From: Sipunculus nudus
Taxonomy: Eukaryota > Annelida > Sipuncula > Golfingiida > Sipunculidae
DNA length: 64,000 nucleotides
NCBI GenBank assembly: GCA_026874595.1
Contig: CM049310.1
Span: 31,869,558 to 31,933,557, forward strand
Direction: 5' to 3'
Shown one piece after another: positions 48,146 through 60,069 of this stretch; the stretch's first letter is position 1, and each line of letters begins with the position of its first letter. Below the pieces are notes generated by a model. The model was not told where the DNA came from. It saw nothing but the letters and a program-made list of their open reading frames with translations, and searched no databases. A program made the translations under genes and the position numbers.

Positions 48146-51100
48146 ACTGTTAAATAAATACCAAGGAAAAAAGCTCCGTGTCCTGTGGGAAAGTATATTT
48201 CACTTTGCCAAAGAGAGATTCCATGGTCTCATGAGATTCTCGCAACATGATTTTGTCTTATCAGAGCACTCGGAAGTAAATATTGATAAGTAACTAGTAT
48301 GAACCAAAAACAAATTATAATACGAACAAATCAACCACATTTCTAGATTGATTTAAATCAATGGATATTTGGACCAATTCTGTTTTTAAAATTGACAAAT
48401 GATCTTCCAGCTGAGCTAAATACTGATCGTACTCCGATGTACGCAGATAATGTCACTGTAGACACTATAGACTGCCGAGGAAGCTGATATTAAATTACAG
48501 GGTACTGTATAGATCACGTGAAAACCTGGTCTGACGAAAACTTACTCACTATAAATTATAATAAATCTAGTGCAGTTCTCCTTGGATATTCCAAAAGGAT
48601 TACTTATCAGAAACTTCAGATAACAGGATTGGATTTAACTATTTCTTGTTTACATAGCTAATTGACTCATTTACATGGCGTGATCATAGATGCAAATTTA
48701 TCATTGAGACCTCATGTTAACTCATTATGCAAAATCTTTCTCCAAACGCTATACATAATATTGCAGTTCTAATATACAAATGTTTATATTAACGGTTCCT
48801 GGTTTCACAAGGGGATAGTTTTCATTTGTTAATGACGCTCAAAATAATTGTCGTTCCTAAACGAACTATTTGCCAAAAAAATTCTGCACTATCTGCCTGG
48901 CTAAATGTCTGGAAAAATTTATCAAGTAAATCTAGATTTGATACATCATCTATTACTGCCAAAAAACGAATTAAACGAGATATTTTAGATAATGTATCGG
49001 TTACATGATAAATGGTGGAGTTGCATATTTCTGTGTTGGTGTATGTAGTCCTCTTTTCACGTAGCGTCCATTGATCATATAAGAATAATAATTAACTTCA
49101 TTCCATATTGCTTTTTCAGAATGTTGCTATGGTGTCAATGTTACACACTATCGCATTATATCTCCTTCTTATCTGACATATAGATATATACTGACTGTGA
49201 TATTTTAGTACTCTGCTTGCGTTTAAACGAATACATATACTTTCTAAATATATTTGTATGTTTTAGAGTTCATATAATATAATGTTAATGTTTTATACTA
49301 TTAGTATTGGTATTTTGAATTTATTGAATTTATATCTTAAATAATGTTTTTTTTTGTTTGTTGATGGTACAAGGCACCAAGGTAAACAATCTTGATTTCA
49401 GCTGATGGACATATTATCATCTTTATATAAGAGTTGAATAAACAAATATAATAGATTATTGTTTGCGTATACCTAAATAGTCAAAAATAAAATAAATTTA
49501 AGTCAACGAATATAACACTATGGCGCAATTCTGCACGTCTGGCATACGATAAGCTATCATGATGTAAGAGTGTCGTTTAGAAATAAAGATAACGGCACTG
49601 TAAGGTTCCATTAAAATTTAAAATGTTTGCATTTGTAAAAAGTCCGCGGGCTGGACAGTCCCACCTTGACCCCCCGCCCCCCTCCCCCCGCACACACACA
49701 CACAATCATCTTAACCTATATTTTCTTATCGCAGTACGTTGAATGGTGGGGGGGGGGGATGATGAGTCAAGGTGTGTGTCTCCAGCCCACGGACTAATAC
49801 GACCGTCTCACGGTCCGTCCGTCCGTTAACTTTAAGTATCGCCATGGAATCTTATATGGATTTTTCACGATAATCACCATAACTTCTAACCGAAAGATTT
49901 TCTCGCCCGAGTTCGATTAACGGCAATATCCACGTGTATTTGATAATGCCAGAGGTTATGAGCCTACCCTTTGGCGTCGCAGCGATAACTTATAAAGAAT
50001 AAGATGGATTTTAATGAAACCCGACAGAAATATTAAACAATATTATATCTTGTGTAAGTTTATTCCCTGCAAAATCCATGCATGTTTGATATGATCAGAG
50101 GTCACCAGACTTTGGTTGCACCGTGATGACTTACCTAAAATTTTAACGAAAACTTTTATAAATATTAACCAATACCGTTTCTCACCTGAATTTAATTCTC
50201 GGCAAACCTAATGCATATTTTATGAGGTCCGAGGATATAAGACATTAGACGAGCGTATTATGCACGTTTGTTATGCACTCTTGTTTACAACTCATGGTTT
50301 ACTGGTAGGCTACGTCCTGTGCAACTGGCATTATTATAAGGACCATTATAACCATAATTATTATATTTTGATAATATTTTTATATTTATGTCTAATGTTG
50401 GGAATTTCTAAACTTTAACTCGAGATTCTGGCCAAAGCTTACGAACAAATTTCATTCTCTTCAAAGACATACAATTCTCCCATCTATCACCACTAAGGTC
50501 TAAGTTTGTGCTCAGTTAACTGAGGCGAGCATATACCATTGAAATAACGGTCATTTATGTAATAAAACTACTAGTCACTTATATTAGGCTTAAGAAGGGT
50601 CATCTTGGAGTACAACTGTTATTTCTATAGTCAAGTGTAAAATATTAAAAACTGGTGTAAAAACTAACTTTATTAATCTGAATACGTTGCATCCATCCTT
50701 CCGTTATTTTTATCATTATGATCATCGATATCTATTACAAATGTGAACCTTATCACAAAAGTGACCGCGTCCAGCAACTTTCACCATAATAACAGTCAGC
50801 AATGTGATGATAACCAGATGTCTTTTGTACCCCTTTTAAAGAAATGGGTCTCTCTTTTTTACATTTTTGTATTTTCAAATGTAGAAGAGAATGTTATTCT
50901 CTATATGTTAAATATATATGTAATTCTCATTTATTTTAAATAAAAATGACAAATTTCATTGAACATTTAATCCCAATTAGTTGCTATTTTATTTATATAA
51001 CTACAATGATTGGTTTATTAATATTAAACGCATCCAACGTGTTATTATTAATAATAATTTTTTCATCAATGGCTGCATTTGCAAACAATATTATATTCAT

Positions 51101-54100
51101 AAAATAAAATAAATAAGTTTTTGAATTTATATATAAGGCCTAATTGCAATGCCATGTGAATAATCTTGAAATTTCATTTGAGTTCCTCTAGTGTCCGCTG
51201 CAATACAATAGTGGTGACCATTTGTTAGTCGCCAGCCCAATCGGCCTCTTGGTCGCCAGTTTATTAAAAATCGTTATAATTTAAAACTTGATGTTGCGTC
51301 AAGTCATTATGAAATTTCCTTTACATAAATTTACGTGCCAGCTTAGTTTTATTCATTTATTTTATGTATTTTGCCTGAATTTATACACTTTAAAATCTAA
51401 CAATAGTGCAAAACCCTAAGCAATAGGGACTGCTTGCGCTTACACTCAATAATTAATAAGGTGTCCTACCGTATACATATATAGATCACTCTGTATCAGG
51501 ATTGAGAAATTTAATACTGTTTGTGGCTGGTTTCAGAGGGGACATGGCAACATGTTATCCTCACTTTATTAGGATGTTCAAGAAAAAGTACCTATTTTTG
51601 TCCCATTCTCTTTCTAGGGGAACAAAATACGCCATTTATTCAGAGATGGATCAAAATACTTCCTCCAAGGCCGTACAGTCAACTTGTCAGGACCGCGAGA
51701 CGATTTTTACGAGTTTGCATATGCTGTGAAATCATAATATTAGCGGAGCCATCTCTTGGATGATTCTCTCATACTTGGATGAACAGATATACTGATATAT
51801 TTTGACACGTACGAACAGTCCTGACCCATCATTACCATTGTGCATGAACTTTGTTTTGTAATTTAGGCAGCGATCACATATTTATATAATTTTACACACT
51901 TCTAGCAGTTTAACAACTTCTTGATAAAAATAACTTACATATTTATCATTGTGGACAATGTTTTTATGATAGATTCTGTCCCTCTCAGCTCTCAGCATTC
52001 ATTGGTTTGTGTTAAAGCAGTGTAACCCGCAGATACGTTAAAACTGATTATCAAGTCCAACAATATATTTGTCATAACGAAGCCTTAAAAGAAAAAAAGT
52101 CCGTGCTTTTCAAGGCCGTTGCAAAATTGGAGCCTGTTTAAAGCAGATTTCCTGATAGTACGCAAGTTAAATTTACAAATTTGTCAAAATTGCAGTTAAT
52201 TTATGTCTAAATTCCCTGCATCAAATAGTAAATCTTTGGCCGGTTTTAACTGAAATGAATTGTTAGTTTTTAGGAATCTTTACAGTTTGATAAAATCCTT
52301 TAAATTTATAGTACTGTTATATAAATATGTTGACAGGTGAGCTTTGGATACTTGGGTCTTTGTTTTGAAACTTAGCACCGGGTTAAAGCACATCAAAGCG
52401 ATTCATAAATTTCATAAATAGTAACGTTAATTTCTAATGACAGTTGTCTCAACAAAGCAATGTCCAGGTCATACTCATATGTCACAAGTCATATATTATA
52501 GTCATCAATTCATTAGGACGTTTGTCTCATCAATGCCCAGGTCATACTTAAATGTCACTGGTCATATGTTACAGTCAATGTGAAAACCAGACAATTTGTA
52601 AAAATGTCTGATAACAGACAATTTATAAAATGACTAAAATGTTCAGGTATTTTACATATTGAATATACAATAAGTCAGTTTATTTGATACATTGACTAAA
52701 TTGTAAAAACAACGAAATACCATGGTTATAAAAAAAAAAAAAGGTTTAAATGACTTTTCATTAGTTTAATATAACGTACTCTCACAAAATATTTGTATAT
52801 TTTATATCAAATTATTGCACTTTTTAATGTTTCATATTTTCAAAAGCTTTCATTTGGCTTGATTATGGTTCGATTTGCACTTTGGATGTGGGTATGGGTG
52901 TAGGCGGGGTTTAACCTTGCTCGGTGTAGGAAAATTGTTTCAATTTTCTTTCAATATCTCAGCAATATTTAAGCAAGTTTGTTATAAGATATTCACATTT
53001 CAGAAACCAACTACACATGAAAGTGTTTGACCTTAAATGATTAGAACAGCGAAAGTATCTTGAGAACCCTACCCCTTAAATATAGATATTACTGAAATAT
53101 TACAAATATTTCGGGAAACTGTCACATTTTTGTAAATAAATCATATTTTATATTTTGAAATAAGAGCCTTTAATGTTGCAAAATAACATTCTACTATTTG
53201 ACAATATAGGGGTGTGGAGGGGGAGGCAAAATATGGTGTGTCCAGTATGGCTGGCAAAGTTGCTTGATGTCCCCCTGTTTCCTACCAAATTTTGCTATGT
53301 ACCGTCTCATTTAAAGATGACTACTCAAAACTATCAACCATCAGTTTGAATCCTGAGTCCCTCAAAGAAAACTCATTAAACCTCATTAACATTAACAAAC
53401 ACAGTTGGTCACTGTGAATACACTCACCAAAATCTTTGTAATTGTTACCGTACATCATCATGAATTTCAAATATGACACTTGCACATGTTACCATTACAA
53501 GCTACTATTAGACTTGATTTAGATTCTCATTACACAAGCAAAGATGTAGTCATAAAAGATGTAAAACAGTCTTCATATTTCACTTATTCTTAATCTGGTT
53601 ACCCCTCACGAGTCTGTGTAGTTAAGTCTGATAACATGATCATAAAAAAGCCTAGAAAGATGAAACAGGCATAAAACCAAAAGTTGTAGTTTATATTCTG
53701 TGACAAAGCCTGATTCTAAATAATAAGATATGTGAAACAATAGATTTCATATCGATTCAGTCAATCTGTCAAATAAACTGTGAATCAGGCCGGTTGTTAA
53801 CTGACTGAATATTTCAGGCAATTACCAATTGACTGATTTTATACATTGACTGTAACGTATATAAATACATGCAAAGAAATATACATTCATTTTATCTATA
53901 GCACTTTATATATGTAATTTTAGCAGTTAACTACATCAATTGAACACTTTTTACCGGCGTCAGCTGTGATCTACTCGCCATGTTTGACAGCAAAAGGAGA
54001 CAGATAAATAAATCAGTTTGCCAAACTCCACTTGGCAAACCTTTGCTCCTCTCCTAATAAATACGTCACAAAGATTACCTTGTTTTGACCCATCTCGTTC

Positions 54101-54138
54101 TTGCGTGTTTCTGGTGTTGCCTGGATTCGGTTGTTCAT
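37717..54138 (-). CDS. Patched domain-containing protein (PTCHD3/Ptr-like)
   Basis: Coding exons, in order on the - strand: 54138-54079, 45854-44873, 44092-43898 and 39335-37717; phases 0, 1, 1 all fit and give 951 residues, a usual length for the family. It is a multi-pass RND-type membrane protein. First membrane helix at about residues 48-68; large extracellular loop to about 275; sterol-sensing-like bundle about 276-430; a 140-residue polar cytosolic linker; a second half with the same topology. GKGIGDMF (about 348) and GFSVDFSAH (about 849) are the paired GxxxD motifs of the helices that carry the proton or sodium path in RND proteins. The family exports or moves sterol-like ligands; the exact substrate is unknown. 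It is not Patched itself, being too short and lacking the long C-terminal tail. Confidence 0.9.
39392..39441. repeat. (TA)n microsatellite in the last intron
   Basis: Uninterrupted TA run about 55 bp from the splice acceptor (on the intron side). Confidence 0.95.
40605..43779 (+). mobile_element. Composite element of GGTGGCGCCACC-centred monomers, copy 1
   Basis: Starts with AAACAAG and the 14-bp palindrome TGACCCATGGGTCA (40612-40625), then GCTCAGCTGACT. It ends in the hairpin AGCTCAGATGACT..AGTCAGCTGAGCT plus CTAAAAA, so GCTCAGCTGACT is present in inverted form near both ends. Inside are two monomer types: a left series (about 280 bp, CACCTGTCATAAAATC ... GTCAAACGGTTCCCGAGATA) and a right series (about 340-430 bp, CACCAGTCTGCAG ... 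AGGTCCAGT). Each starts or pivots at a GGTGGCGCCACC palindrome or a worn form. A GACGGACA tract precedes the end. No protein is encoded. It lies in the last intron of the Patched-related gene. Layout resembles pearl/Helentron-like non-autonomous elements of bivalves (inference). Confidence 0.85.
43898..44092 (-). CDS. Patched-related gene, coding exon 3
   Basis: A 195-bp exon after TTGTTTCAG. The donor is G|GTCAGT, a less common form chosen because it alone keeps the frame; the nearby GTGTAA and GTAAAT do not. It encodes GKGIGDMFVLLAGL and the ITVTTLTDLAAFGVGA helix of the sterol-sensing-like region. Confidence 0.88.
44873..45854 (-). CDS. Patched-related gene, coding exon 2
   Basis: A 982-bp exon from TTTCTTTTACAG to GTAAGT. 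It begins NWQVDVVDKTFGKAFSAYGR and holds the first helix, the first extracellular loop with Cys pair DLCAFRKNSC, and the start of the sterol-sensing-like bundle. The Met a few codons upstream (45884) is intronic sequence ahead of a strong acceptor, so it is not taken as the start. Confidence 0.9.
46074..46146. repeat. (ATT)n microsatellite
   Basis: ATT units with a few substitutions, in intron 2 of the Patched-related gene. Confidence 0.93.
47667..47705 (+). mobile_element. Isolated hAT-like end
   Basis: CAGTGGCGTATCCAGGATT followed by a G-rich run, related to the end at 26046. No partner end was found nearby. Confidence 0.4.
47745..47880 (-). mobile_element. tRNA-derived SINE with full head
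   Basis: On the - strand it reads GGCTGTAGCTCAGTGGATAG (A-box), then GGTCAATGGTTCGATTCCC (B-box), CATAGGCAGGGAACAGACTT and TTCTGTGTATTC, ending in TATA-rich sequence. The anticodon stem is poorly paired, so it is a SINE rather than a working tRNA gene. Same family as 63640-63820 and 19597-19740. It lies in intron 2 of the Patched-related gene in the same orientation. Confidence 0.75.
48076..48142. repeat. (TA)n microsatellite
   Basis: Uninterrupted, over 30 units. Confidence 0.95.
48355..49456 (+). pseudogene. LINE-type reverse transcriptase 3' fragment
   Basis: Translating with frame changes gives FGPILFLKLTNDLPAELN, then PMYADNVTVD (the YADD palm motif with Asn for the second Asp), VKTWSDENLLTINYNKS, LLGYSKRITYQKLQ, LGVIIDANLSLRPHV and a C-terminal SALSAWLNVWKNLSS ... 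KKRIKRDI. This is the palm-thumb-tail order of non-LTR elements of the Jockey/CR1 kind. An untranslated tail reaches AATAAACAAATATAA near 49456. It is 5' truncated and inactive, inside intron 2 of the Patched-related gene. Confidence 0.78.
49620..50330. repeat. Repeat-derived stretch with C/G runs and GTCCGTCCGT motif
   Basis: A C run (49674-49690), a CA repeat, a G run (49747-49757) and then CACGGTCCGTCCGTCCGTTAA, the reverse-strand look of the GACGGAC tracts that sit near the ends of molluscan repeats in this window. It continues as AT-rich sequence with no frame of note. Confidence 0.45.
50331..54078. other. Gene-free intronic stretch (Patched-related gene, intron 2)
   Basis: No exon recognised. 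Two near-repeats, CATACTCATATGTCACAAGTCATAT-like at about 52470 and 52545, form a short duplication. The 51500-51765 frames have no motif or splice support. Confidence 0.4.
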
Positions 54139-54180
54139 ATCATCGGTCCTTCTTATGTTCTTGAAACAAATCCGGTAAAT
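54079..54180 (-). CDS. Patched-related gene, first coding exon with start codon
   Basis: A 102-bp exon between CTGTCTTTACAG and GTAATC. ATG at 54138-54136 opens MNNRIQATPETRKNEMGQNK, joined in phase 0 to NWQVDVVDK. The frame upstream has a stop (TAG) in the predicted first exon and no earlier Met, which supports this start. The polar 20-residue start fits a cytosolic N-terminus. Confidence 0.75.
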
Positions 54181-54331
54181 CTGTAAAGACAGTGACACAT
54201 GAAATAGGCGCAAGGCAATAAGATACATACAGATTGATAACTTCCAGAGAAGAATAGAAAAACAACAGTCTAATAGCAATTAATTTGTAATCACAGTAAA
54301 CATTCAGCGTGTAGTTGAAGAACACCTTACC

Positions 54332-54460
54332 TTGCTGTTTTCACGATTTTTCGACCACCAGATGAGGCACGTTATCTATGCAGCGATATAGCATTTGATC
54401 AATAAAAGTACGATTTATGACCAAACATGGTGCTTGATCGAAGCTCGAGTCCAAACCGTC
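54332..54460 (-). other. Predicted 5' untranslated first exon of the Patched-related gene
   Basis: Ends with a strong donor, AGCAAG|GTAAGG, and starts about 30 bp after a TATA box. It contains a short upstream frame (ATG TTT GGT..., nine codons) that could dampen translation. Start point is an estimate. Confidence 0.55.
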
Positions 54461-54485
54461 TTGTCCGTTTCTAAATGCCTGATGT

Positions 54486-54493
54486 TATTTATA
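54486..54493 (-). promoter_or_regulatory. TATA box of the Patched-related gene
   Basis: TATAAATA on the - strand, placed about 30 bp ahead of the predicted first exon. A CACGTG E-box lies at 54617-54622, about 125 bp further upstream. Confidence 0.55.
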
Positions 54494-54929
54494 CAACTTT
54501 GAACAACCTTGGGGTGCTTATTTTTTGCCTGCGTTATTGACCGTAACCAGTCACATGAAGCGCAGCATGGCGCAACAGGATTCGCGGAAAACAGGAAGCC
54601 ACTGGATTGACTGGTCCACGTGACTGAGACAAATTGACCTGAAAATTCTGCGAAGTATGATAAGGGATAGTTTATTTTTTAAGCTTCATAAATTTTTGAC
54701 GGATTCTGATACCATTGGGTAATGTTTGTTTCATGTTTACCGGTTATAATAACTTTCTTGAAACAGATGTATGATGCAACAATAATTAGAGGTGCTGGCA
54801 GGGCCGCTTCGGCCGGTCTACAATTTTGACTGGACAAGACCGGACCGCAAACACAAAATACCGGACCGCCTTACCCTGGACAATATCCCTGCTACATTAT
54901 TTAAGGATTATGCCAAACATATCATTTGA

Positions 54930-57900
54930 TGGAGTTGGTCTCAACTTAGAAATCTTATAATGAACAAGGTGGAATGAACCTCTCAAGGAAAGGTTTTTGT
55001 AAACCTTTTGGTTTAACCCAGTAAATTGATTTTAAACTTCGCCTTCTTCTTATAATTTTCCTTACCCTTATCTACATATATATTTATGATAATAAGCAAT
55101 TATTACAAAAGATATGGAGATTTTTGTTTATAATGAACTCTTTCGTGTTCAAAAGATACCGGACTGTTATGGGCTTTAAGCGGGAGAAAAATAAGTTCAA
55201 GTATTGACTTTAAAGTTAGGTAAAGCAGATTAAATTTTTATCGATAAAAAATGGTACAATGCTACCAGTGTCACCTGACTAATTATTTGAAAGATTGTTG
55301 ACTTAAACTGAAAGAGACTTGCATATTTTATGTGTGAACCAGCCTTTCTAATTTCGCTGGTCTAATAAATATCAATAATAATGATACTTTAAGCTCTCTG
55401 GTCGTGTTATTAATAATACTGTTAATATGTTGAAGTGTAACTGATTAACCCTTGCTATATCGCTTCCAAACGCGTCTGTATCTTAAGTACACGACGTCAA
55501 GAGGTTTTATAATTGACTGCATGACCACTCCGTATATCTCATTTTATATTCTTGGGAACAATTACTTCCTTCTCTGAATAAGCTCATAATAAGGTCAACG
55601 TACCAGTTCATTTGAACCTTGACAATGCATAAATCATTTAAATTTTAGGTTTTTGTAACGTGTATAACGGATAAAATTTGCCGTTTTGTTTTATTCATTG
55701 CTTTAAACGGAGGGAGAATTTTCTGACAGGTTGTGTGTTTTAGAACAAACAAGTGACCCATGGGTCATGACGCTCAGCTGACTGGGAAGAGATTCACAAA
55801 AGGAAATTTTATCATCAGAATGGTAGATACCCATTCAACTGAAGCATCAAACAGATTAACCAACAGGCCAAGATTTAGTCTGTATTTATATATCTGAAAA
55901 ATCGATAAAAAATGTGTAAACTTTAAAAACTAGAATACGGGTAGCCGACAAGTGACTACGTGTATCCGCCAAAATCAGAGTGGAACGGGTCAAGTGAGGC
56001 ATGGATTGAGTGGCAAGGGGAAACAGAGTGAGGTATGTTGCATATTAGCATGGATGTCTGCAGCCTAAATGTGTATGTAGGTTGTGCCACCTACCAAAAA
56101 TCCAGAAAGCTGTCCAAGTTGTATACATATGCAAAATTTTAGGCAGAAAAGTCAAACCACTACATGGATATGAGTGATTTTAGCCCACGGCAGACAAACA
56201 GACAGACGCTGTGCAAAAATGGTTGCAGGTGGCCCCTCCAGTTTTGTGTATAATAAAGACCTATGTGAGATCTAAACACAAGCACAATTTTGGCCCAATC
56301 GGTCAAATGGTTCCTGAGATATTAGCTTGGATGTGTGCAGCGTTAACTAGAATGTAGGTGTCGCCACCTGTCATAAAATCAAGTAAACTGTCCAGGATGT
56401 ATAAACCTGCAAAATTTTAGGCAGTTATGTCAAACCACTACAGAGAAATGAGTGATTTTAGGCCACGGCAGACAAACATACAGACGCTGTGCAAAATGTG
56501 CAAAAATGTTTGCAGGTGGCCCCTCCAGTTTTGTGTATGATAAAGACCTATGTGAGATCTATACACATGCAAAATTTTGGCCCAATCGTTCAAACGGTTC
56601 CCGAGATATGAGCTTGGATGTCATCAGCGAGAACTAGAAAGTAGGTGGCGCCACCTGTCATAAAATCAAGAAAGCTATCCAGGATGTATACGCATGCCGA
56701 ATTTCAGGTGAATTGGTCAATTCACTGTAGAGATATGAGTGATTTTAACCAAAGGCAGATGAACAGATGGACACTGTGCAAACATGGTTACAGTTAGCGC
56801 CATCATTTTTTGTGTTTGTTATACAGCTATCCAAGGACTACATTTGTATAAATTTTATTTCCTGATCAGTCAAACGGTTCCCGAGATATAAGCTTGGATG
56901 TCATCAGCGTGAACGTGAATGTAGGTGGTGCCACCTGTCATAAAATCAAGAAAGCTATCCAGGATGTATAAAACTGCAAAATTTTAGGCAGATATGTCAA
57001 ACCACTACAGAGAAATGAGTGATTTTAGGCCTCGGCAGACAAACATACAGACGCTGTGCAAAATGTGCAAAAATGGTTGCAGGTGGCTTCTCCAGTTTTG
57101 TGTATGATAAAGACCTATGTGAGATCTATACACATGCAAAATTTTGGCCTAATCGTTCAAACGGTTCCCGAGATATGAGCTTGGATGTCATCAGCGTGAA
57201 TGGGAATGTAGGTGGCGCCACCTGTCATAAAATCAAGAAAGCTATCCAGGATGTATACGCATGCCGAATTTCAGGTGAATTAGTCAATTCACTGCAGAGA
57301 TATGAGTGATTTTAACCAAAGGCAGATGAACAGATGGACATTGTGCAAACATGGTTACAGGTGGCGCCACCATTTTTTGTGTATGTTATAGAACTATCCA
57401 AGGGCTACATTTGAAAAATTTTATTTCCTGATCAGTCAAACGGTTCCCGAGATATGAGCTAGGAAAGGTCATAAAATCAAGTCCCAGAGGAGCTTTCTGG
57501 AAACGAACGCGGCAACGGCGGAGGAACCCGGTCAAAAACATAGTATCCGCAAAACTTCGTTTTGGCGGGTACAAAAATACAGGTGGCTCCACCAGTCTGC
57601 AGAAACTAATAAAAACACTTAATGATCAAATATCCATGCAAAGAACCATGGTGATCTCCGCATTAGTTGTTCAGATACTCCAGCTTTTGTATCAAATTGT
57701 CCATTATTCTGAGGGCTACTTCGGAGTCCTATAGCTTGAAGGATATGGGTAACAGAGACCTAATTTTAAGTTTCCACAGGCACTTTTCATGGGCCTCCTT
57801 GCATGACAAGAATGAAGATTCTAGGTCCAGTTGTTGCGATTTGTACCCTGTTGACAGATAACCACATCTTTAAAGGTATCAAAAAAAAGAGAAAAAAATC

Positions 57901-59060
57901 GTAAAATTTGAAAAAATAGAGGTGGCGCACCCAGTCTGCAGAAACTGATGGAACAGGTCATGATCAATATGTATGCCGAAAATCATGACCATCAGTGTTG
58001 TAGTTATTGAGATACTGCAGTTTTTGTATCAAATTTTCCATTATTCTGGGGGTAAGCCATACAGCTTAAAGAATATGGGTAACAGAGATCTAATTTCAGG
58101 TTTCCATGGAGACTTTTCATGGGTCTCCCTGTGTGTCAAGAATGAAAATTCAAGGTCCAGTTTAAATGATTTGTGCCCCGTTAACAGATGTTCATAACTT
58201 TAAAGGTCTCAAAAATAGAGAAAAATTCGTAAAAAAAACCCGAACAAATACAGGTGGTGCCACCAGTCTGCAGAAACTGATGAAACACTCCATGATCAAT
58301 ATCCATGAAAACAATTATGGTGATCTCTGCATTAGTTGTTCAGATACTTCAGCTTTTGTATCAAATTTCCATTATTCTGAGCTGTACTTTGGAGTGCCAT
58401 AGCTCAAAGGATATGGGTAACAGAGACCTAATTTCAGGTTTCCATGGAGACTTATTATGGGTCTCCCTGTGTGTCAAGAATGAAGATTCTAGGTCCAGTC
58501 GTTACGATTTGTACCCTGTTGACAGATAACTACATCCTTAAAGGTCTCAAAAATAGAGAAAACAATTCGTAAAATAATCGAAAAATACAGGTGGCGCCAC
58601 CAGTCTGCAGGAACTTATGGAACATCTCATGATCAATATGTATGCTAAAAATCATGACCATCAGTGATGTAGTTATTGAGAGGGGAACTGAAGTTTTTGT
58701 ATGAAATTTTTTACTATTCTGGGGGGTACTTTGGGGCCCCATAGCTCAAAGGATATGGGTAACAGAGACCTAAATTCTGGTTTCCAAGGAGATTTTTCAT
58801 GGACCTCTCAGTGTATTAAGAATTAAGATTCTAGGTCTAGTCTTTACGATTTGTGCCTTGTTAACAGATGTTCACATTTTTTCAGTCAGCTGAGCTAAAA
58901 ATGAATAAAATATTTCAAGCATTTACTACTTTAATTGAATTTATCAACATGAAGCATTGTAATTAATATTTTATCATTTAAAATTAAGGCGTCAGGTTTG
59001 TCAGGGATAATCCATTAGGAAAACAATTAAATTGAATCTTTAGGGCTCTGATGAGATTTT
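54930..59060 (+). repeat. Local repeat unit, direct copy A (interrupted)
   Basis: Left part to about 55748 and right part from 58902 match copies B and C. Landmarks are CTTTCGTGTTCAAAAGATAC, CTCTCTGGTCGTGTTA, ACCCTTGCTATATCGCTTCC, TTACTTCCTTCTCTGAATAA and GGCGTCAGGTTTGTCAG. The 3.15-kb palindrome-rich element sits between the two parts. No coding potential seen. Confidence 0.8.
55749..58901 (+). mobile_element. Composite element of GGTGGCGCCACC-centred monomers, copy 2
   Basis: Same start (palindrome TGACCCATGGGTCA at 55754-55767) and same final hairpin arm and CTAAAAA tail as 40605-43779. It has more left-type monomers but an internal deletion at about 58880 that removed the last right-type monomer, the GACGGACA tract and the left hairpin arm. 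Frames such as 56452-56637 and 57019-57309 are near-identical only because the monomers repeat; they are not genes. It interrupts local repeat copy A. Confidence 0.87.
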
Positions 59061-60069
59061 GCTAAACGTTTTGTTTTGGCAAGTCTGCTTTTTGACAGAA
59101 AAATTTCTGTAGATTCTACAACCTAAAGTAAAACTGATTTCTCAATGTAATTTGGTTTGAAGCTGTGAATAGACTTTATTTAAAAAAAAACTAGTGGATT
59201 ATTTTGATTATAAGACCAACAGAATTGGAAAAAGGCTAATTGTTTTTTGGTGACCCTCCCGGGACATACTGAATGAACATTTGTCATGTGTATGTGCAGG
59301 AAACTATTAACATAATATAAGGTTACAAGACTAAAACAGCTGGAAAACAACCGAGAATAAGCATAACATATTGCAGCCCATTTTTATCATCGTGTTATAA
59401 ATTCCAAACATGGGAAATAAAAGTGATTGCAATATACCATTTTATTATTTAGATACGGGGCAATTTCGTTATTCCTGTTATTGCTGTGCTATTCCTGGTA
59501 AAATGACTAATACTACGTGATAACACCTAATATTTTATCATGTAAGTCAAAAGTGTAATTTGTACATATTTCCGATCAGTCAAAATTGTTATTGTGATAA
59601 AAAAAGTAGTTATGCTATTTCGAATAAACCTATATATAAACCTTATGTAAAGATTATACATTCTATGAACAATATTTTCCTGTTATTAAAATGTTCACAA
59701 TTGGGAATATGATTTATTAGACGCACCCGTGGAAAAATCAAGGCTATTTGAGATAAAAGGGATTTGTAATGAGGTGGTACAGGCACAGAATGTTGCATAT
59801 TTTAATCCTTCGCTCTTCCCGGGACTTTTTTCAGGTGATGCACCCACATGATATGACAATTACTAAAATTCTCCAGGAAACCTCCTCCCATAAGTCTACA
59901 AAGAATGGCAAGTTATGCTGTTCAAGAAATCACACGAAGAAGTACTTTTTGGGGGAATGTTTTTTCCTCCGATCAAAATGGGTATATTATCATCATTGCC
60001 AAAGTCATTAAAAATAAAATGGATATAAGGATTGTATATACACGCCATATACTGTGAAAGAAATTTCTA
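59061..60069. repeat. Repeat-derived stretch between local repeat copies A and B
   Basis: Contains ACCTTATGTAAAGATTATAC (about 59640), matched at about 60963, and a copy of the GAATGTTGCATATTTTAA ... ATTCTCCAGGAA repeat seen at 22200. No gene recognised. Confidence 0.5.

Noticed and set aside
56452-57309. Two near-identical frames starting MILGHGRQTYRRCAKCAK / MILGLGRQTYRRCAKCAK
   Set aside because: They are in consecutive monomers of the palindrome-rich element, so repetition explains the likeness; no sign of protein selection can be judged and monomers elsewhere break the frame.
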